Positions 35,095 through 43,187 of a stretch of DNA of 64,000 nt are shown one piece after another (position 1 is the stretch's first letter; every line of letters starts with the position of its first letter). Below the pieces are notes generated by a model. The model did no database searches, was not told the DNA's origin, and saw only the letters and a program-made list of their open reading frames with translations. Origin of the DNA: Pandoraea terrae (GTDB lineage Bacteria; Pseudomonadota; Gammaproteobacteria; Burkholderiales; Burkholderiaceae); the NCBI RefSeq assembly GCF_902459695.1, contig NZ_CABPRZ010000002.1:248001-312000 (forward strand). Direction: 5' to 3'. A program made the translations under genes and the position numbers.

Positions 35095-35856
35095 TCAGTG
35101 ACCGAGCTCGGCCTCTCCGGCAGAGGCCGAGCGGGTGCCCGGCGTGGGCGGATTGCTCGCGCCGCGATAGGCGAACACGACGGAGAACTTCGGTTCCGTG
35201 CCGTGGTTGGGTCCCGCCGCGTGGAACAGGCCGCTGTGAAACAGCACGACGTCGCCCGCCGCCAGTTCCACCTGGATGCCGCGTTCCACCAGCGGCTGGT
35301 TTTCGGGCACTTCCGGACGCAGGAAATCGAGCGAATCGAGCTGATGCGGCCCGATCGCCTCGCGATGCGAGCCGGGGATGAAACGCAACGCACCGTTCGC
35401 CCGCGTCTCGGGGCCAAGGGCCAGCCAGACGGACACGAGTTCGTTGCGCGGGAACGACCAATAGCGGATATCGCGATGCCAGCCGGTGGCGGTGCCGAAC
35501 GCCGGGTGTTTTGTCATAACGCAGTTGTGGTGCGCGAGCGTCAGCACGACATCCTCACCGAAAATCTGGGCGAGCGATGTCACCAGATCCGGGTGCGTGG
35601 CCCAGTTGCGCAAGGCCTCGCCCCGATCGTAGGCCTTCAGGAGCCGGCGCACGGTGTGCCCGCCCTCGGCCTCGCGCGAGGTCGGCGCGCCCGCATAGCC
35701 GACATCCGCCTCGAACTCGATCGGCCCGCTGGCTTCCTTCAACTGGCGCTTCGCGTCGGCCAGGATCGCCTCGCGCCGTTGCGCCGGCACGTAGTGCGGC
35801 AGGATCAGAAACCCTTTGTCGTGGAATTCGGCGAGTTGCCCAGCGGTGAGTGCCAT
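35095..35856 (-). CDS. Phytanoyl-CoA dioxygenase-family Fe(II)/2-oxoglutarate oxygenase
   Basis: A 253-residue PhyH-family protein. The iron-binding facial triad is readable: H-x-D in TGWHRDIRYW (about residues 125-130) and the distal His in LFHSGLFHAAGPN (about 205-215). An Arg suited to 2-oxoglutarate binding follows in the last strand region. N-terminal FHDKGFLILPHYV is typical of the family. Members hydroxylate small molecules, from phytanoyl-CoA to ectoine and natural products; the substrate is unknown here. It lies 11 bp after a coiled-coil protein of unknown function, so the two are probably co-transcribed. It is convergent with the porin gene. Confidence 0.9.
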   Translation of the reverse strand: MALTAGQLAEFHDKGFLILPHYVPAQRREAILADAKRQLKEASGPIEFEADVGYAGAPTSREAEGGHTVRRLLKAYDRGEALRNWATHPDLVTSLAQIFGEDVVLTLAHHNCVMTKHPAFGTATGWHRDIRYWSFPRNELVSVWLALGPETRANGALRFIPGSHREAIGPHQLDSLDFLRPEVPENQPLVERGIQVELAAGDVVLFHSGLFHAAGPNHGTEPKFSVVFAYRGASNPPTPGTRSASAGEAELGH

Positions 35857-35867
35857 GCGTGTTGCCC

Positions 35868-36260
35868 TTATGCCGCGCGTTTTCGGCGGCGGCCGTTGCC
35901 CACGGAAGCGAGTGTCGCGGCCTGTACCGTGGCGGGCTCCGGCTCGGCGATTTGCGGCACGTCGGTCCCGGGCAGCGACGGTTGCGCCGCGCTGGCCGGA
36001 CGCGGCAAATCCGGCGTATCGACAACGCTGCGCAGGCGGTCGAGCTCACGCGTGAGCTTGGCCAACTGATATTCGAGCTGGCAGTTCTTGCGGTACAGCG
36101 TTCGCATTTTCTGGCTGAGCGCCTGCGTCTGTGTCCAGTAATCCGGATACATGACGAAACGCCCATCCGGGCGCTCGACAACGCCCAGCCCGCTCTGGCC
36201 CATCACATCGATGGTTTCCAGCGCGAAGCGTCGAACTTTTTTTACCGTACCTGCCGCCAT
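35868..36260 (-). CDS. Unknown protein with central coiled coil
   Basis: A 130-residue protein that I do not recognise. The N-terminus is basic and amphipathic (VKKVRRFALETIDVMGQSG). A short folded-looking segment follows (VVERPDGRFVMYPDYW), then a long heptad stretch (about 45-80) of SQKMRTLYRKNCQLEYQLAK type with continuing LTRELDRLRSV, predicted as coiled coil. The C-terminal third is Pro/Ala-rich and disordered, ending in the basic GRRRKRAA. It has no signal peptide or membrane segment. It precedes the PhyH-family oxygenase by 11 bp. The heptads suggest oligomerisation and the basic ends suggest nucleic-acid or membrane contact, but no function can be given. Confidence 0.75.
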   Translation of the reverse strand: MAAGTVKKVRRFALETIDVMGQSGLGVVERPDGRFVMYPDYWTQTQALSQKMRTLYRKNCQLEYQLAKLTRELDRLRSVVDTPDLPRPASAAQPSLPGTDVPQIAEPEPATVQAATLASVGNGRRRKRAA

Positions 36261-36314
36261 TTTTTCCTACAGTCTCAGCCTGAGAGAGTCAGGCGCGGCA
36301 TTTTGCCATGAATT

Positions 36315-36348
36315 CGGCCCGGCCGGGCAGCAAACCCGGGCCGGGCCG
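36315..36348. terminator. GC-rich hairpin with T7 tract on the + strand
   Basis: CGGCCCGGCCGGG (36315-36327), loop CAGCAAA and CCCGGGCCGGGCCG (36335-36348) pair with a single bulged C. On the + strand ATGAATATTTTTTT follows within 6 bases, a classical intrinsic-terminator form. Yet the flanking genes on both sides read leftward. For them the hairpin would end the fds-linked small gene without a T-tract. Confidence 0.5.
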
Positions 36349-36398
36349 ATGAATATTTTTTTGCCGCCGGGGCCCTAGGCGCAAGGCGCCGCAGCCAA

Positions 36399-36575
36399 TT
36401 ACGGCTTGGAAGCGCCCGGCGCCGGCGTCTTGGCGGTGTCGATCGACACCGGGTCGCTCGCCGGGAAGGTTTCCTCAAGCGCTTCGTCGAGATCGTGTTC
36501 GCGCTGATCTTCGTCCTTCGGATTGGCCGGGTGGGTATTCTGACTCGGGCTATCGTGACTCGGGGTATCGCGCAT
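36399..36575 (-). CDS. Small conserved protein with DEALEETFPASDPVS motif
   Basis: A 58-residue acidic protein. It begins MRDTPSHDSPSQN and carries LDEALEETFPASDPVSI near the middle, a motif I recognise from many small uncharacterised proteobacterial proteins of this size. The start at 36575 is set by GGAGG six bases upstream; the frame reads 16 codons further but without a site. It is likely unstructured outside the motif. It is the last gene in the leftward run after fdsD (71 bp gap), so it may share the formate dehydrogenase transcript. No function is known to me. Confidence 0.75.
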   Translation of the reverse strand: MRDTPSHDSPSQNTHPANPKDEDQREHDLDEALEETFPASDPVSIDTAKTPAPGASKP

Positions 36576-36646
36576 CGAAGCCTCCGGATAAAGGCCGCCG
36601 ATTCGAACGGCCGACAGGGTCATGATACTCCGCCCCGCCGGTTCAT

Positions 36647-36880
36647 TCAGGCGTGCGGGGTCAGCCGTGCCCGATGCTGCTGCAACGCCTCGCGCACGAG
36701 TTGATGCATTTCCGCTTCGGCCGGCGTGCCTAGCATATCGAGAATCTGGGTCCGCATGCGCGGGTCCCAGAATTTGTGGAGATGGCCGGCCACTTCGCCG
36801 ACCGCTTCATCATGGTCCGGCATCGAACCGAAAAAATCGCCGATGCTGTTGGCCATCCGCACCAGATTGTGTCCGTCCAT
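36647..36880 (-). CDS. fdsD: Formate dehydrogenase delta subunit
   Basis: A 77-residue FdsD-type protein with the family pattern LVRMANSIGDFFGSMPDHDE, followed by VAGHLHKFWDPRMRTQIL. FdsD is a small subunit of the soluble NAD-dependent molybdenum formate dehydrogenase, needed for a stable complex. It is the last structural gene of fdsGBACD, 36 bp after fdhD (fdsC). The start has AGGAG nine bases upstream. Confidence 0.93.
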   Translation of the reverse strand: MDGHNLVRMANSIGDFFGSMPDHDEAVGEVAGHLHKFWDPRMRTQILDMLGTPAEAEMHQLVREALQQHRARLTPHA

Positions 36881-36916
36881 CGTTCTGCGCTCCTGCTACA
36901 CGATACTTGGATACTT

Positions 36917-37813
36917 TTAGATACTTGCATTGTCTTCAACCACGTTCGCGCCACCCGTATAGACGACGCACTGTGCCCCGCGCACGAACCCGACCAGCGT
37001 AATGCCGGCCGCCTCGGCCGTGCGCGCCGCCAACGCGGTCGCCGCCGACACGGCCGCGACCAGCGGAATCCCGACTTGCGCCGACTTCTGCACGATTTCC
37101 ACGCTCGCCCGGCTCGTCATGAGCACGAATCCCCCGGTGCGCTCGGCGTCCGCCTTGGCAAGCGCGCCGATCAGTTTGTCCAGCGCGTTGTGACGGCCGA
37201 CGTCCTCGCGGAACATGACGATCTCGCCCGCCGGCGTACACCACGCCGCACCATGCACGGCGCCCGTGCGCTGATTCAACGGTTGGCTCGCCGCGAGCGC
37301 GGCGTGGGCCCGGGCCAATGCCGAGCGCGTCACACGCAACCGCGGCGGCGCATCCGGCAAGGGTCGCAAGACCTGATCGAGACTTTCCGTGCCGCACAGA
37401 CCGCAACCGGTACGCCCGGTCAGATTGCGCCGCCGTTCCTTGAGGCCTGCAAAGGCCCGCGACGCAATCTCCAGATGCGCGGTGATCCCGGCCGCCGAGG
37501 CCGTCACATCAATGCCGTAGCACTCGCTGCGCGTCGCGAGAATCCCTTCCGACAGCGAGAAGCCGAGCGCGAAATCCTCCACGTCGGCGGGCGTCGCCAG
37601 CATCACGACGTGAGAAATGCCATTGAATTCCAGCGCCACCGGCACTTCCTCGGCGAGATCGTCGAGCGCTTCGTGCCATGCGCCCTGCCGGTAGCGGCGC
37701 ACGGCGCGGCGCTCGTGGGTCGCGAACGATTCGGGCGCCACCGGGGCCGCGCACGAGTCGTGCGCCGCGCCTGCATCATGCGCCCGACGATCCGTCATCG
37801 TGTCGTGTTGCAC
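36917..37813 (-). CDS. fdhD: Formate dehydrogenase accessory sulfurtransferase
   Basis: A 298-residue FdhD/FdsC protein. It transfers sulfur from a cysteine desulfurase to the molybdenum cofactor of formate dehydrogenase, which is essential for activity. The sulfur-relay CxxC is in RTGCGLCGTESL (about residues 135-145). Further family segments are EVPVALEFNGISHVVMLATP, EDFALGFSLSEGI and MFREDVGRHNALDKLIGA, the last in the GDP/bis-MGD binding part. It lies 9 bp after fdsA and 36 bp before fdsD, so it belongs to the fds operon. Confidence 0.96.
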   Translation of the reverse strand: MQHDTMTDRRAHDAGAAHDSCAAPVAPESFATHERRAVRRYRQGAWHEALDDLAEEVPVALEFNGISHVVMLATPADVEDFALGFSLSEGILATRSECYGIDVTASAAGITAHLEIASRAFAGLKERRRNLTGRTGCGLCGTESLDQVLRPLPDAPPRLRVTRSALARAHAALAASQPLNQRTGAVHGAAWCTPAGEIVMFREDVGRHNALDKLIGALAKADAERTGGFVLMTSRASVEIVQKSAQVGIPLVAAVSAATALAARTAEAAGITLVGFVRGAQCVVYTGGANVVEDNASI

Positions 37814-37822
37814 TCCCGCCTC

Positions 37823-40699
37823 CTATTTCGCCGCCAGCGTGTCGGCCGGCGCGCGCGCCGCGTCGAGCAGATCGAGTTGCGTGCGGTTGAAATCCGAATA
37901 CTGGCGCTGCCATTCGGATGGCTGCGCCACCGGCAGCACCTGCACTGCCGTGACCTTGTATTCGGGGCAGTTCGTCGCCCAGTCAGAGTTGTCTGTCGTG
38001 ATGACATTCGCGCCCGACTCCGGGAAGTGGAATGTCGTGTAAACCACGCCCGGCTGCATCCGTTCACTGACCACGGCCCGCAGCACCGTCTCGCCGGCGC
38101 GGCTCTTGATGCCGACCCAGTCATTGTCCCTGATCCCGCGATCTTCTGCATCGACCGGGTGAATTTCCAGACGGTCCTCGTCGTGCCATTGCACGTTTTC
38201 CGTACGCCGTGTCTGCGCGCCGACGTTGTACTGCGACAGGATCCGGCCGGTCGTCAGTAGCAACGGATAGCGCGGTGTGACCTTCTCGTCCGTCGGCACG
38301 TATTGCGTGATCATGAAACGCCCCTTGCCGCGCACAAAATGGTCGACGTGCATGATCGGCGTGCCGTCGGGCGCTTCGTCGTTGCACGGCCATTGCAGGC
38401 TGCCGGCCTCGTCGAGGCGGGCATAGCTCACCCCATGGAACGTCGGCGTCAGGCGCGCGATCTCGTCCATGATCTCGGACGGATGACGGTAGTTCATCTC
38501 ATAGCCGAGCCGCTTGGCAAGTTCGATAGTGACCTCCCAATCGGCCAGGCCCGGCATGGGCGCCATCACGCGGCGCACGCGCGAAATGCGCCGCTCCGCG
38601 TTCGTGAACGTGCCGTCCTTTTCGAGGAACGTCGTGCCCGGCAGCAGGACGTGAGCGTACTTGGCCGTTTCGTTCAGGAAAATGTCCTGCACGACGATGC
38701 ATTCCATCGATTCCATGGCCGCCGCCACGTGGTGCGTGTTCGGATCGGACTGGACAATGTCCTCGCCCTGGCAATACAGTCCCTTGAACGAGCCGTGGAT
38801 GGCCGCATCGAACATGTTCGGGATGCGAAGGCCCGGCTCCGGCTGGAGCGTGACGCCCCACGCTGCTTCGAAAAGATCGCGCACGCTGCTGTCGCTCACG
38901 TGCCGGTAGCCCGGCAGCTCATGCGGGAACGAGCCCATGTCGCACGACCCCTGCACATTGTTCTGGCCGCGCAGCGGATTGACGCCGACGCCCTCGCGCC
39001 CCACGTTGCCGGTGGCCATCGCCAGATTGGCAATGCCCATGACCGTGGTCGAGCCTTGCGAGTGTTCGGTAACGCCCAGACCGTAGTAGATCGCGGCGTT
39101 GCCGCCGCTCGCATACAGGCGCGCGGCGCCGCGTATCTGCGCAGCCGGCACGCCGGTCACGTCCGCCATCGCTTCGGGCGAGTTTTCGGCACGCGCGACG
39201 AATTCACGCCATTGATGGAAGGCGCGATCCTCGCAGCGCTCGGCGATGAAGGCGTCGGCCAGCAGCCCTTCGGTGACGATCACGTGTGCAAGCGCATTGA
39301 CCATCGCCACGTTCGTGCCCGGACGCAACGGCAGGTGGAAATCGGCCTTGATGTGCGGCCCGTCCACGATATCGATGCGGCGCGGATCGATCACGATCAG
39401 CTTGGCGCCCTCGCGCACGCGGCGCTTCAGGCGCGACGCGAACACCGGGTGACCGTCGGTCGGGTTCGCGCCCATCACGAGGATGACGTCCGTGTGCTCG
39501 ATCGACTTGAAGGTTTGCGTGCCCGCCGATTCGCCGAGCGTCTGCTTGAGACCGTAGCCGGTCGGCGAATGACACACGCGGGCGCACGTATCGACATTGT
39601 TGTTGCCGAACGCCGCCCGCACGAGCTTCTGTACGAGATACGTCTCTTCGTTCGTGCAGCGCGAGGACGTAATGCCGCCGATCGAATCGCGGCCGTATTT
39701 GGCCTGGATCCGCCTGAATTCGGATGCCGCGTAATCGAGCGCTTCGTCCCACGATACTTCGCGCCAAGGGTCCGTGATCTTCGCGCGGATCATCGGGCGG
39801 CGGATGCGCTCCTTGTGCGTGGCGTAACCCCACGCGAAGCGGCCCTTGACGCAGGCGTGGCCCTCATTGGCCAAGCCATCCTTGTAGGGCGTCATGCGCA
39901 CCACCTCGCCGCCCTTCATCTCCGCCTTGAACGCGCAACCGACGCCGCAGTAGGCGCAGGTCGTCACCACGGCGTGTTCGGGCTGGCCCATGTGGATGAT
40001 GGACTTTTCCTGCAATGTCGCCGTCGGACATGCCGCGACGCACGCGCCGCACGACACGCATTCGGAGTCGAGGAACGATTCGTCCTGCCCTGCCGAGACG
40101 CGCGATTCGAAGCCGCGCCCGGAGATGGTCAGCGCGAAGGTGCCTTGGGTTTCCTCGCAAGCGCGCACGCAGCGATTGCACACGATGCACTTCGACGGAT
40201 CGTAGGTGAAGTACGGATTCGATTCGTCTTTTTCGCTGCAGAGATGATTGTCGCCGTCAAAGCCGTAGCGCACTTCGCGCAAGCCGGTGACGCCAGCCAT
40301 GTCCTGCAGCTCGCAATCGCCGTTGGCGGCGCACGTGAGGCAATCGAGCGGGTGGTCGGAGATATACAACTCCATCACATTGCGGCGCAGGTCCTGCAAT
40401 TTCGGGGACTGCGTACGTACCTTCATGCCCGCTTCCACGGGCGTGGTGCACGACGCGGGGTAGCCGCGCCGGCCTTCGATCTCGACCAGGCACAGGCGGC
40501 ACGAACCGAAGGGTTCGAGACTGTCGGTGGCGCACAGCTTGGGCACGTTGACGCCGTCTTCCGCGGCGGCGCGCATGATCGACGTGCCGGCCGGCACCGT
40601 GACCTGGCGGCCGTCGATTTCAAGGGTAACTTCCTGGACGGATTCGCGGCGCGGCGTGCCGAAGTCGGCGCCGTGACCTGGGGTGACCGTGTTGCGCAT
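37823..40699 (-). CDS. fdsA: NAD-dependent formate dehydrogenase, molybdopterin alpha subunit
   Basis: A 958-residue catalytic subunit that oxidises formate to CO2. The N-terminal [2Fe-2S] domain has CATDSLEPFGSCRLCLVEIEG-type cysteines. A NuoG-like His/Cys [4Fe-4S] site (CLTCAANGDCELQ) comes next, then two ferredoxin clusters (CIVCNRCVRACE and CVSCGACVAACP). The bis-MGD domain starts with the [4Fe-4S] site CAYCGVGCAFK. The molybdenum ligand is Cys, in ARVCHSPTGYG, not selenocysteine; no in-frame UGA occurs. I chose ATG 40699 because GGAG lies six bases upstream; ATG 40705 is close by. It is the third gene of the fdsGBACD operon, 68 bp after fdsB. Confidence 0.96.
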   Translation of the reverse strand: MRNTVTPGHGADFGTPRRESVQEVTLEIDGRQVTVPAGTSIMRAAAEDGVNVPKLCATDSLEPFGSCRLCLVEIEGRRGYPASCTTPVEAGMKVRTQSPKLQDLRRNVMELYISDHPLDCLTCAANGDCELQDMAGVTGLREVRYGFDGDNHLCSEKDESNPYFTYDPSKCIVCNRCVRACEETQGTFALTISGRGFESRVSAGQDESFLDSECVSCGACVAACPTATLQEKSIIHMGQPEHAVVTTCAYCGVGCAFKAEMKGGEVVRMTPYKDGLANEGHACVKGRFAWGYATHKERIRRPMIRAKITDPWREVSWDEALDYAASEFRRIQAKYGRDSIGGITSSRCTNEETYLVQKLVRAAFGNNNVDTCARVCHSPTGYGLKQTLGESAGTQTFKSIEHTDVILVMGANPTDGHPVFASRLKRRVREGAKLIVIDPRRIDIVDGPHIKADFHLPLRPGTNVAMVNALAHVIVTEGLLADAFIAERCEDRAFHQWREFVARAENSPEAMADVTGVPAAQIRGAARLYASGGNAAIYYGLGVTEHSQGSTTVMGIANLAMATGNVGREGVGVNPLRGQNNVQGSCDMGSFPHELPGYRHVSDSSVRDLFEAAWGVTLQPEPGLRIPNMFDAAIHGSFKGLYCQGEDIVQSDPNTHHVAAAMESMECIVVQDIFLNETAKYAHVLLPGTTFLEKDGTFTNAERRISRVRRVMAPMPGLADWEVTIELAKRLGYEMNYRHPSEIMDEIARLTPTFHGVSYARLDEAGSLQWPCNDEAPDGTPIMHVDHFVRGKGRFMITQYVPTDEKVTPRYPLLLTTGRILSQYNVGAQTRRTENVQWHDEDRLEIHPVDAEDRGIRDNDWVGIKSRAGETVLRAVVSERMQPGVVYTTFHFPESGANVITTDNSDWATNCPEYKVTAVQVLPVAQPSEWQRQYSDFNRTQLDLLDAARAPADTLAAK

Positions 40700-40767
40700 G
40701 GGCATCTCCGGGGATAACGTAGGGGCCATGAGTCTGCTTGGGCCTGAAATGACGGATGTGGGCCTTC

Positions 40768-42432
40768 TCAGGCGGCTTTGGCGGATGCGTCGGGCACGAG
40801 GCCGAAATCGGCCGGAAAATGATCGAGCGCGGACAGCACCGGGAACGGTGTCATGCCGCCCATCGCGCACAGCGAGCCGTTGACCATCGTGTCGCACAGG
40901 TCTCGCAACAGCGTGATCTGCTTGGCCGACGTGTCGCCGCCGCGGATGCGGTCAATGACCTCGACCCCGCGCGTGGAGCCGATGCGGCACGGCGTGCACT
41001 TGCCGCACGATTCGAGCGCGCAGAACTTCATCGCGTACCCGGCGAGCGCGGCCAGGTCGGCGGTGTCGTCATGCACCACCACGCCACCGTGCCCGACCAC
41101 CGCACCGACGGCGGCATAGGCTTCGTAGTCGAGCGGAATATCCCACTGCGACGGCGGCAGGTACGCGCCAAGCGGGCCGCCGACCTGGATTGCCTTGGCG
41201 GGCCGGCCGCTGGCCGTACCTGCGCCGAAGTCTTCCAGCAGCGTGCGCAGCGTGACGCCGAAGGCCAGCTCAATGAGTCCGCCGCGGCGCACGTTGCCCG
41301 CCAGCTGTACCGGCAGCGTGCCCTGCGAGCGGCCGATCCCGAAATTGCGATAGTGCTCGGCCCCCTTGGCGAAGACGACCGGTACGCTCGCGAGCGTAAC
41401 GACGTTGTTGATCAGCGTCGGCTGCCCGAACAAACCCGAAAGCGCCGGAATCGGCGGCTTGGCGCGCACCACGCCGCGCTTGCCTTCGATGCTTTCGAGC
41501 ATCGCCGTTTCTTCGCCGCAGATATAGGCCCCCGCCGCACGCACCACACGCAGGTCGAAGGTCTTGCCCGAGCCGAGGACGTCCGCGCCCAGCCAGCCTG
41601 CACGGCGCGCCTCGGCGCATGCGGCCTCGAGCGCGGCGACGGCGTGCGGATATTCGCTGCGAACGTAGATCACGCCTTGCGTCGCGCCGACGCACACACC
41701 TGAGATGGTCATCCCTTCGATCAATACGAAGGGATCGCTCTCCATGAGCAGCCGATCGGCAAACGTGCCCGAATCGCCCTCGTCCGCGTTGCACACGACA
41801 TATTTCTGCGCGGCCTGCGCCCGGCTGACCGTGCGCCACTTGATGCCGGCGGGGAACGCCGCGCCGCCCCGGCCGCGCAACCCCGAGTCGAGCACGGTCT
41901 GGCAGGCGGCCTCCGGGTCGAGCGCGAGCGCCGCGCGCAAGCCGGCCAGGCCGCCATGCGCTTCGTAATCGGCAGGATCGAGTGGATCGGTGATGCCGAT
42001 GCGCGCGAAGGTCAGGCGTTGCTGCCCGGAAAGATACGGCATGGCGTCGACGATGCCGATGCAGGCAGGCGCGGCGGCCTCCCACGCGCCGTCGTACGCG
42101 GCCGGGTCAACCGGCAGCAACGCGTGGGACTCGGCCGTCACCGGCCAGCCGGTGTCGAACAGGGCCGCGACCTGATCCGCGCGCACATTCGCGTAGCCGA
42201 CCCGGCCTGAAGGCGTCGCAACCTCGACCAGCGGTTCGAGCCACAACAGTCCGCGCGAACCGTTGCGCACGATGTCGACGGCAATGCCGCGGCGCGCGGC
42301 TTCATCGGCCACCGCGGCGGCGACACGATCTGCGCCAAGCGCAAGCGCTGCCGAGTCGCGGGGAATGTAGAGGCGCAACGTGCGCGACGCCGGGTGCCCG
42401 GCAGACACCGGTGCGGAGTGTTGAGCGGTCAC
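40768..42432 (-). CDS. fdsB: NAD-dependent formate dehydrogenase, FMN/NAD-binding beta subunit
   Basis: A 554-residue NuoF-like diaphorase subunit that passes electrons from the iron-sulfur chain to NAD+. An N-terminal thioredoxin-like region (about 1-130) precedes the FMN site RGRGGAAFPAGIKW and VCNADEGDSGTFADR. The NAD-binding GAYICGEETAMLESIEGKR follows, and the C-terminal [4Fe-4S] motif is ESCGKCTPCRIG. I chose the GTG at 42432: it overlaps the fdsG stop in GTGA and has GGAG seven bases upstream; the ATG seven codons earlier is within fdsG without a site. Translational coupling to fdsG is therefore likely. Confidence 0.95.
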   Translation of the reverse strand: MTAQHSAPVSAGHPASRTLRLYIPRDSAALALGADRVAAAVADEAARRGIAVDIVRNGSRGLLWLEPLVEVATPSGRVGYANVRADQVAALFDTGWPVTAESHALLPVDPAAYDGAWEAAAPACIGIVDAMPYLSGQQRLTFARIGITDPLDPADYEAHGGLAGLRAALALDPEAACQTVLDSGLRGRGGAAFPAGIKWRTVSRAQAAQKYVVCNADEGDSGTFADRLLMESDPFVLIEGMTISGVCVGATQGVIYVRSEYPHAVAALEAACAEARRAGWLGADVLGSGKTFDLRVVRAAGAYICGEETAMLESIEGKRGVVRAKPPIPALSGLFGQPTLINNVVTLASVPVVFAKGAEHYRNFGIGRSQGTLPVQLAGNVRRGGLIELAFGVTLRTLLEDFGAGTASGRPAKAIQVGGPLGAYLPPSQWDIPLDYEAYAAVGAVVGHGGVVVHDDTADLAALAGYAMKFCALESCGKCTPCRIGSTRGVEVIDRIRGGDTSAKQITLLRDLCDTMVNGSLCAMGGMTPFPVLSALDHFPADFGLVPDASAKAA

Positions 42433-42920
42433 GAGCGGTCTCCTTCGGCACACGCCGATTGCGCTTCGGACAGCAAAGCGTCGAAACGGGCGGGTGTGAC
42501 GCGCGCATGCAACGTGTCATTGATCGTCAGCGCAGGCGACAACGCGCACTGCCCGAGGCAATAGACGGATTCAAGGCCGATATCGCCACACGGCTCGCCG
42601 TCGAACCGGCCGCCGGTGCATCCTTCGATGTGGCGCGCAAGCGCCTCCCCGCCACGGCTCTGGCACGCTTCGGCGCGGCAGAGCTGGATGATGGTGCGCG
42701 GCGGCGGCGCCGTGCGGAAGTGATGGTAGAACGTGACAACGCCATGCACTTCGGCGCGTGACAGATTCAGTGCCGCCGCAATCGCCGGCAGATGCGCCGG
42801 ATCGACAAAGCCGTCGGTGTCCTGCAAGGAATGCAACAGTTCGAGCAGCTCGGCGGGCTTACCAGCGTGGCGGGCCAGTAAGGGGGCGAGCGTCTCATGG
42901 GTGGCATGCGCCATGGCCAT
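42429..42920 (-). CDS. fdsG: NAD-dependent formate dehydrogenase, [2Fe-2S] gamma subunit
   Basis: A 163-residue NuoE-like subunit carrying one [2Fe-2S] cluster. The cysteine pairs are in CRAEACQSRG and CLGQCALSPA, with thioredoxin-like spacing. The N-terminal helical part has LPAIAAALNLSRAEVHGVVTFYHHF, the standard NuoE form. It is the first structural gene of fdsGBACD and overlaps fdsB by four bases. Two nearby ATGs (42920 and 42914) share one GGAG site. The 267-bp region in front contains ATATG-type dyads. Confidence 0.95.
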   Translation of the reverse strand: MAMAHATHETLAPLLARHAGKPAELLELLHSLQDTDGFVDPAHLPAIAAALNLSRAEVHGVVTFYHHFRTAPPPRTIIQLCRAEACQSRGGEALARHIEGCTGGRFDGEPCGDIGLESVYCLGQCALSPALTINDTLHARVTPARFDALLSEAQSACAEGDRS

Positions 42921-42942
42921 TGTCTCCGTGGGTGGCGTCGCC

Positions 42943-42966
42943 TCATATGTTCATTCGTGCATATGA
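42943..42966. promoter_or_regulatory. TCATATG-N10-CATATGA dyad in front of fdsG
   Basis: Perfect 7-bp arms TCATATG (42943-42949) and CATATGA (42960-42966) with a 10-base spacer, about 25-45 bp before the fdsG ATG. It probably overlaps the transcription or early leader region. The same ATATG core recurs at 43133-43152 and before fdsR. It is a candidate FdsR operator; site identity is inference. Confidence 0.5.
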
Positions 42967-43132
42967 TGACATGACAGCCTGAAAGGTTTCATTGCCACAG
43001 TAGTGCAATTCGGCCGGACTCGCAAGTCCCCGCATAAACACCAACCCTCAACCCACACGCGGATTTTCACGGAAAAACGGCCCGAAAGCCCATGCCAACG
43101 CGATTCTTCTGCGTGATGCGCCGCGCAAACAA

Positions 43133-43152
43133 ATATGCATAATTATTCATAT
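43133..43152. promoter_or_regulatory. ATATGCAT-AATT-ATTCATAT dyad in the fdsR-fdsG gap
   Basis: Two 8-bp arms with one mismatch flank AATT. The dyad lies about 215-230 bp before fdsG and 35-55 bp after the fdsR stop. The local AT content is high against the GC-rich background. A distal activator site for FdsR is plausible, since FdsR belongs to a PBP-type regulator class that activates from upstream sites. Confidence 0.45.
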
Positions 43153-43187
43153 GCAACGACGATTAACACCGATTCATGGCCACCCGA

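Noticed and set aside
37823-40699. Possible selenocysteine in formate dehydrogenase
   Set aside because: The molybdenum-ligand position is an ordinary Cys in ARVCHSP and the frame contains no UGA.
38303-40717. An 804-codon + strand open frame opposite fdsA
   Set aside because: Antisense to an unmistakable formate dehydrogenase; its composition (Arg/His/Ala-rich, no hydrophobic core pattern) is that of a shadow.
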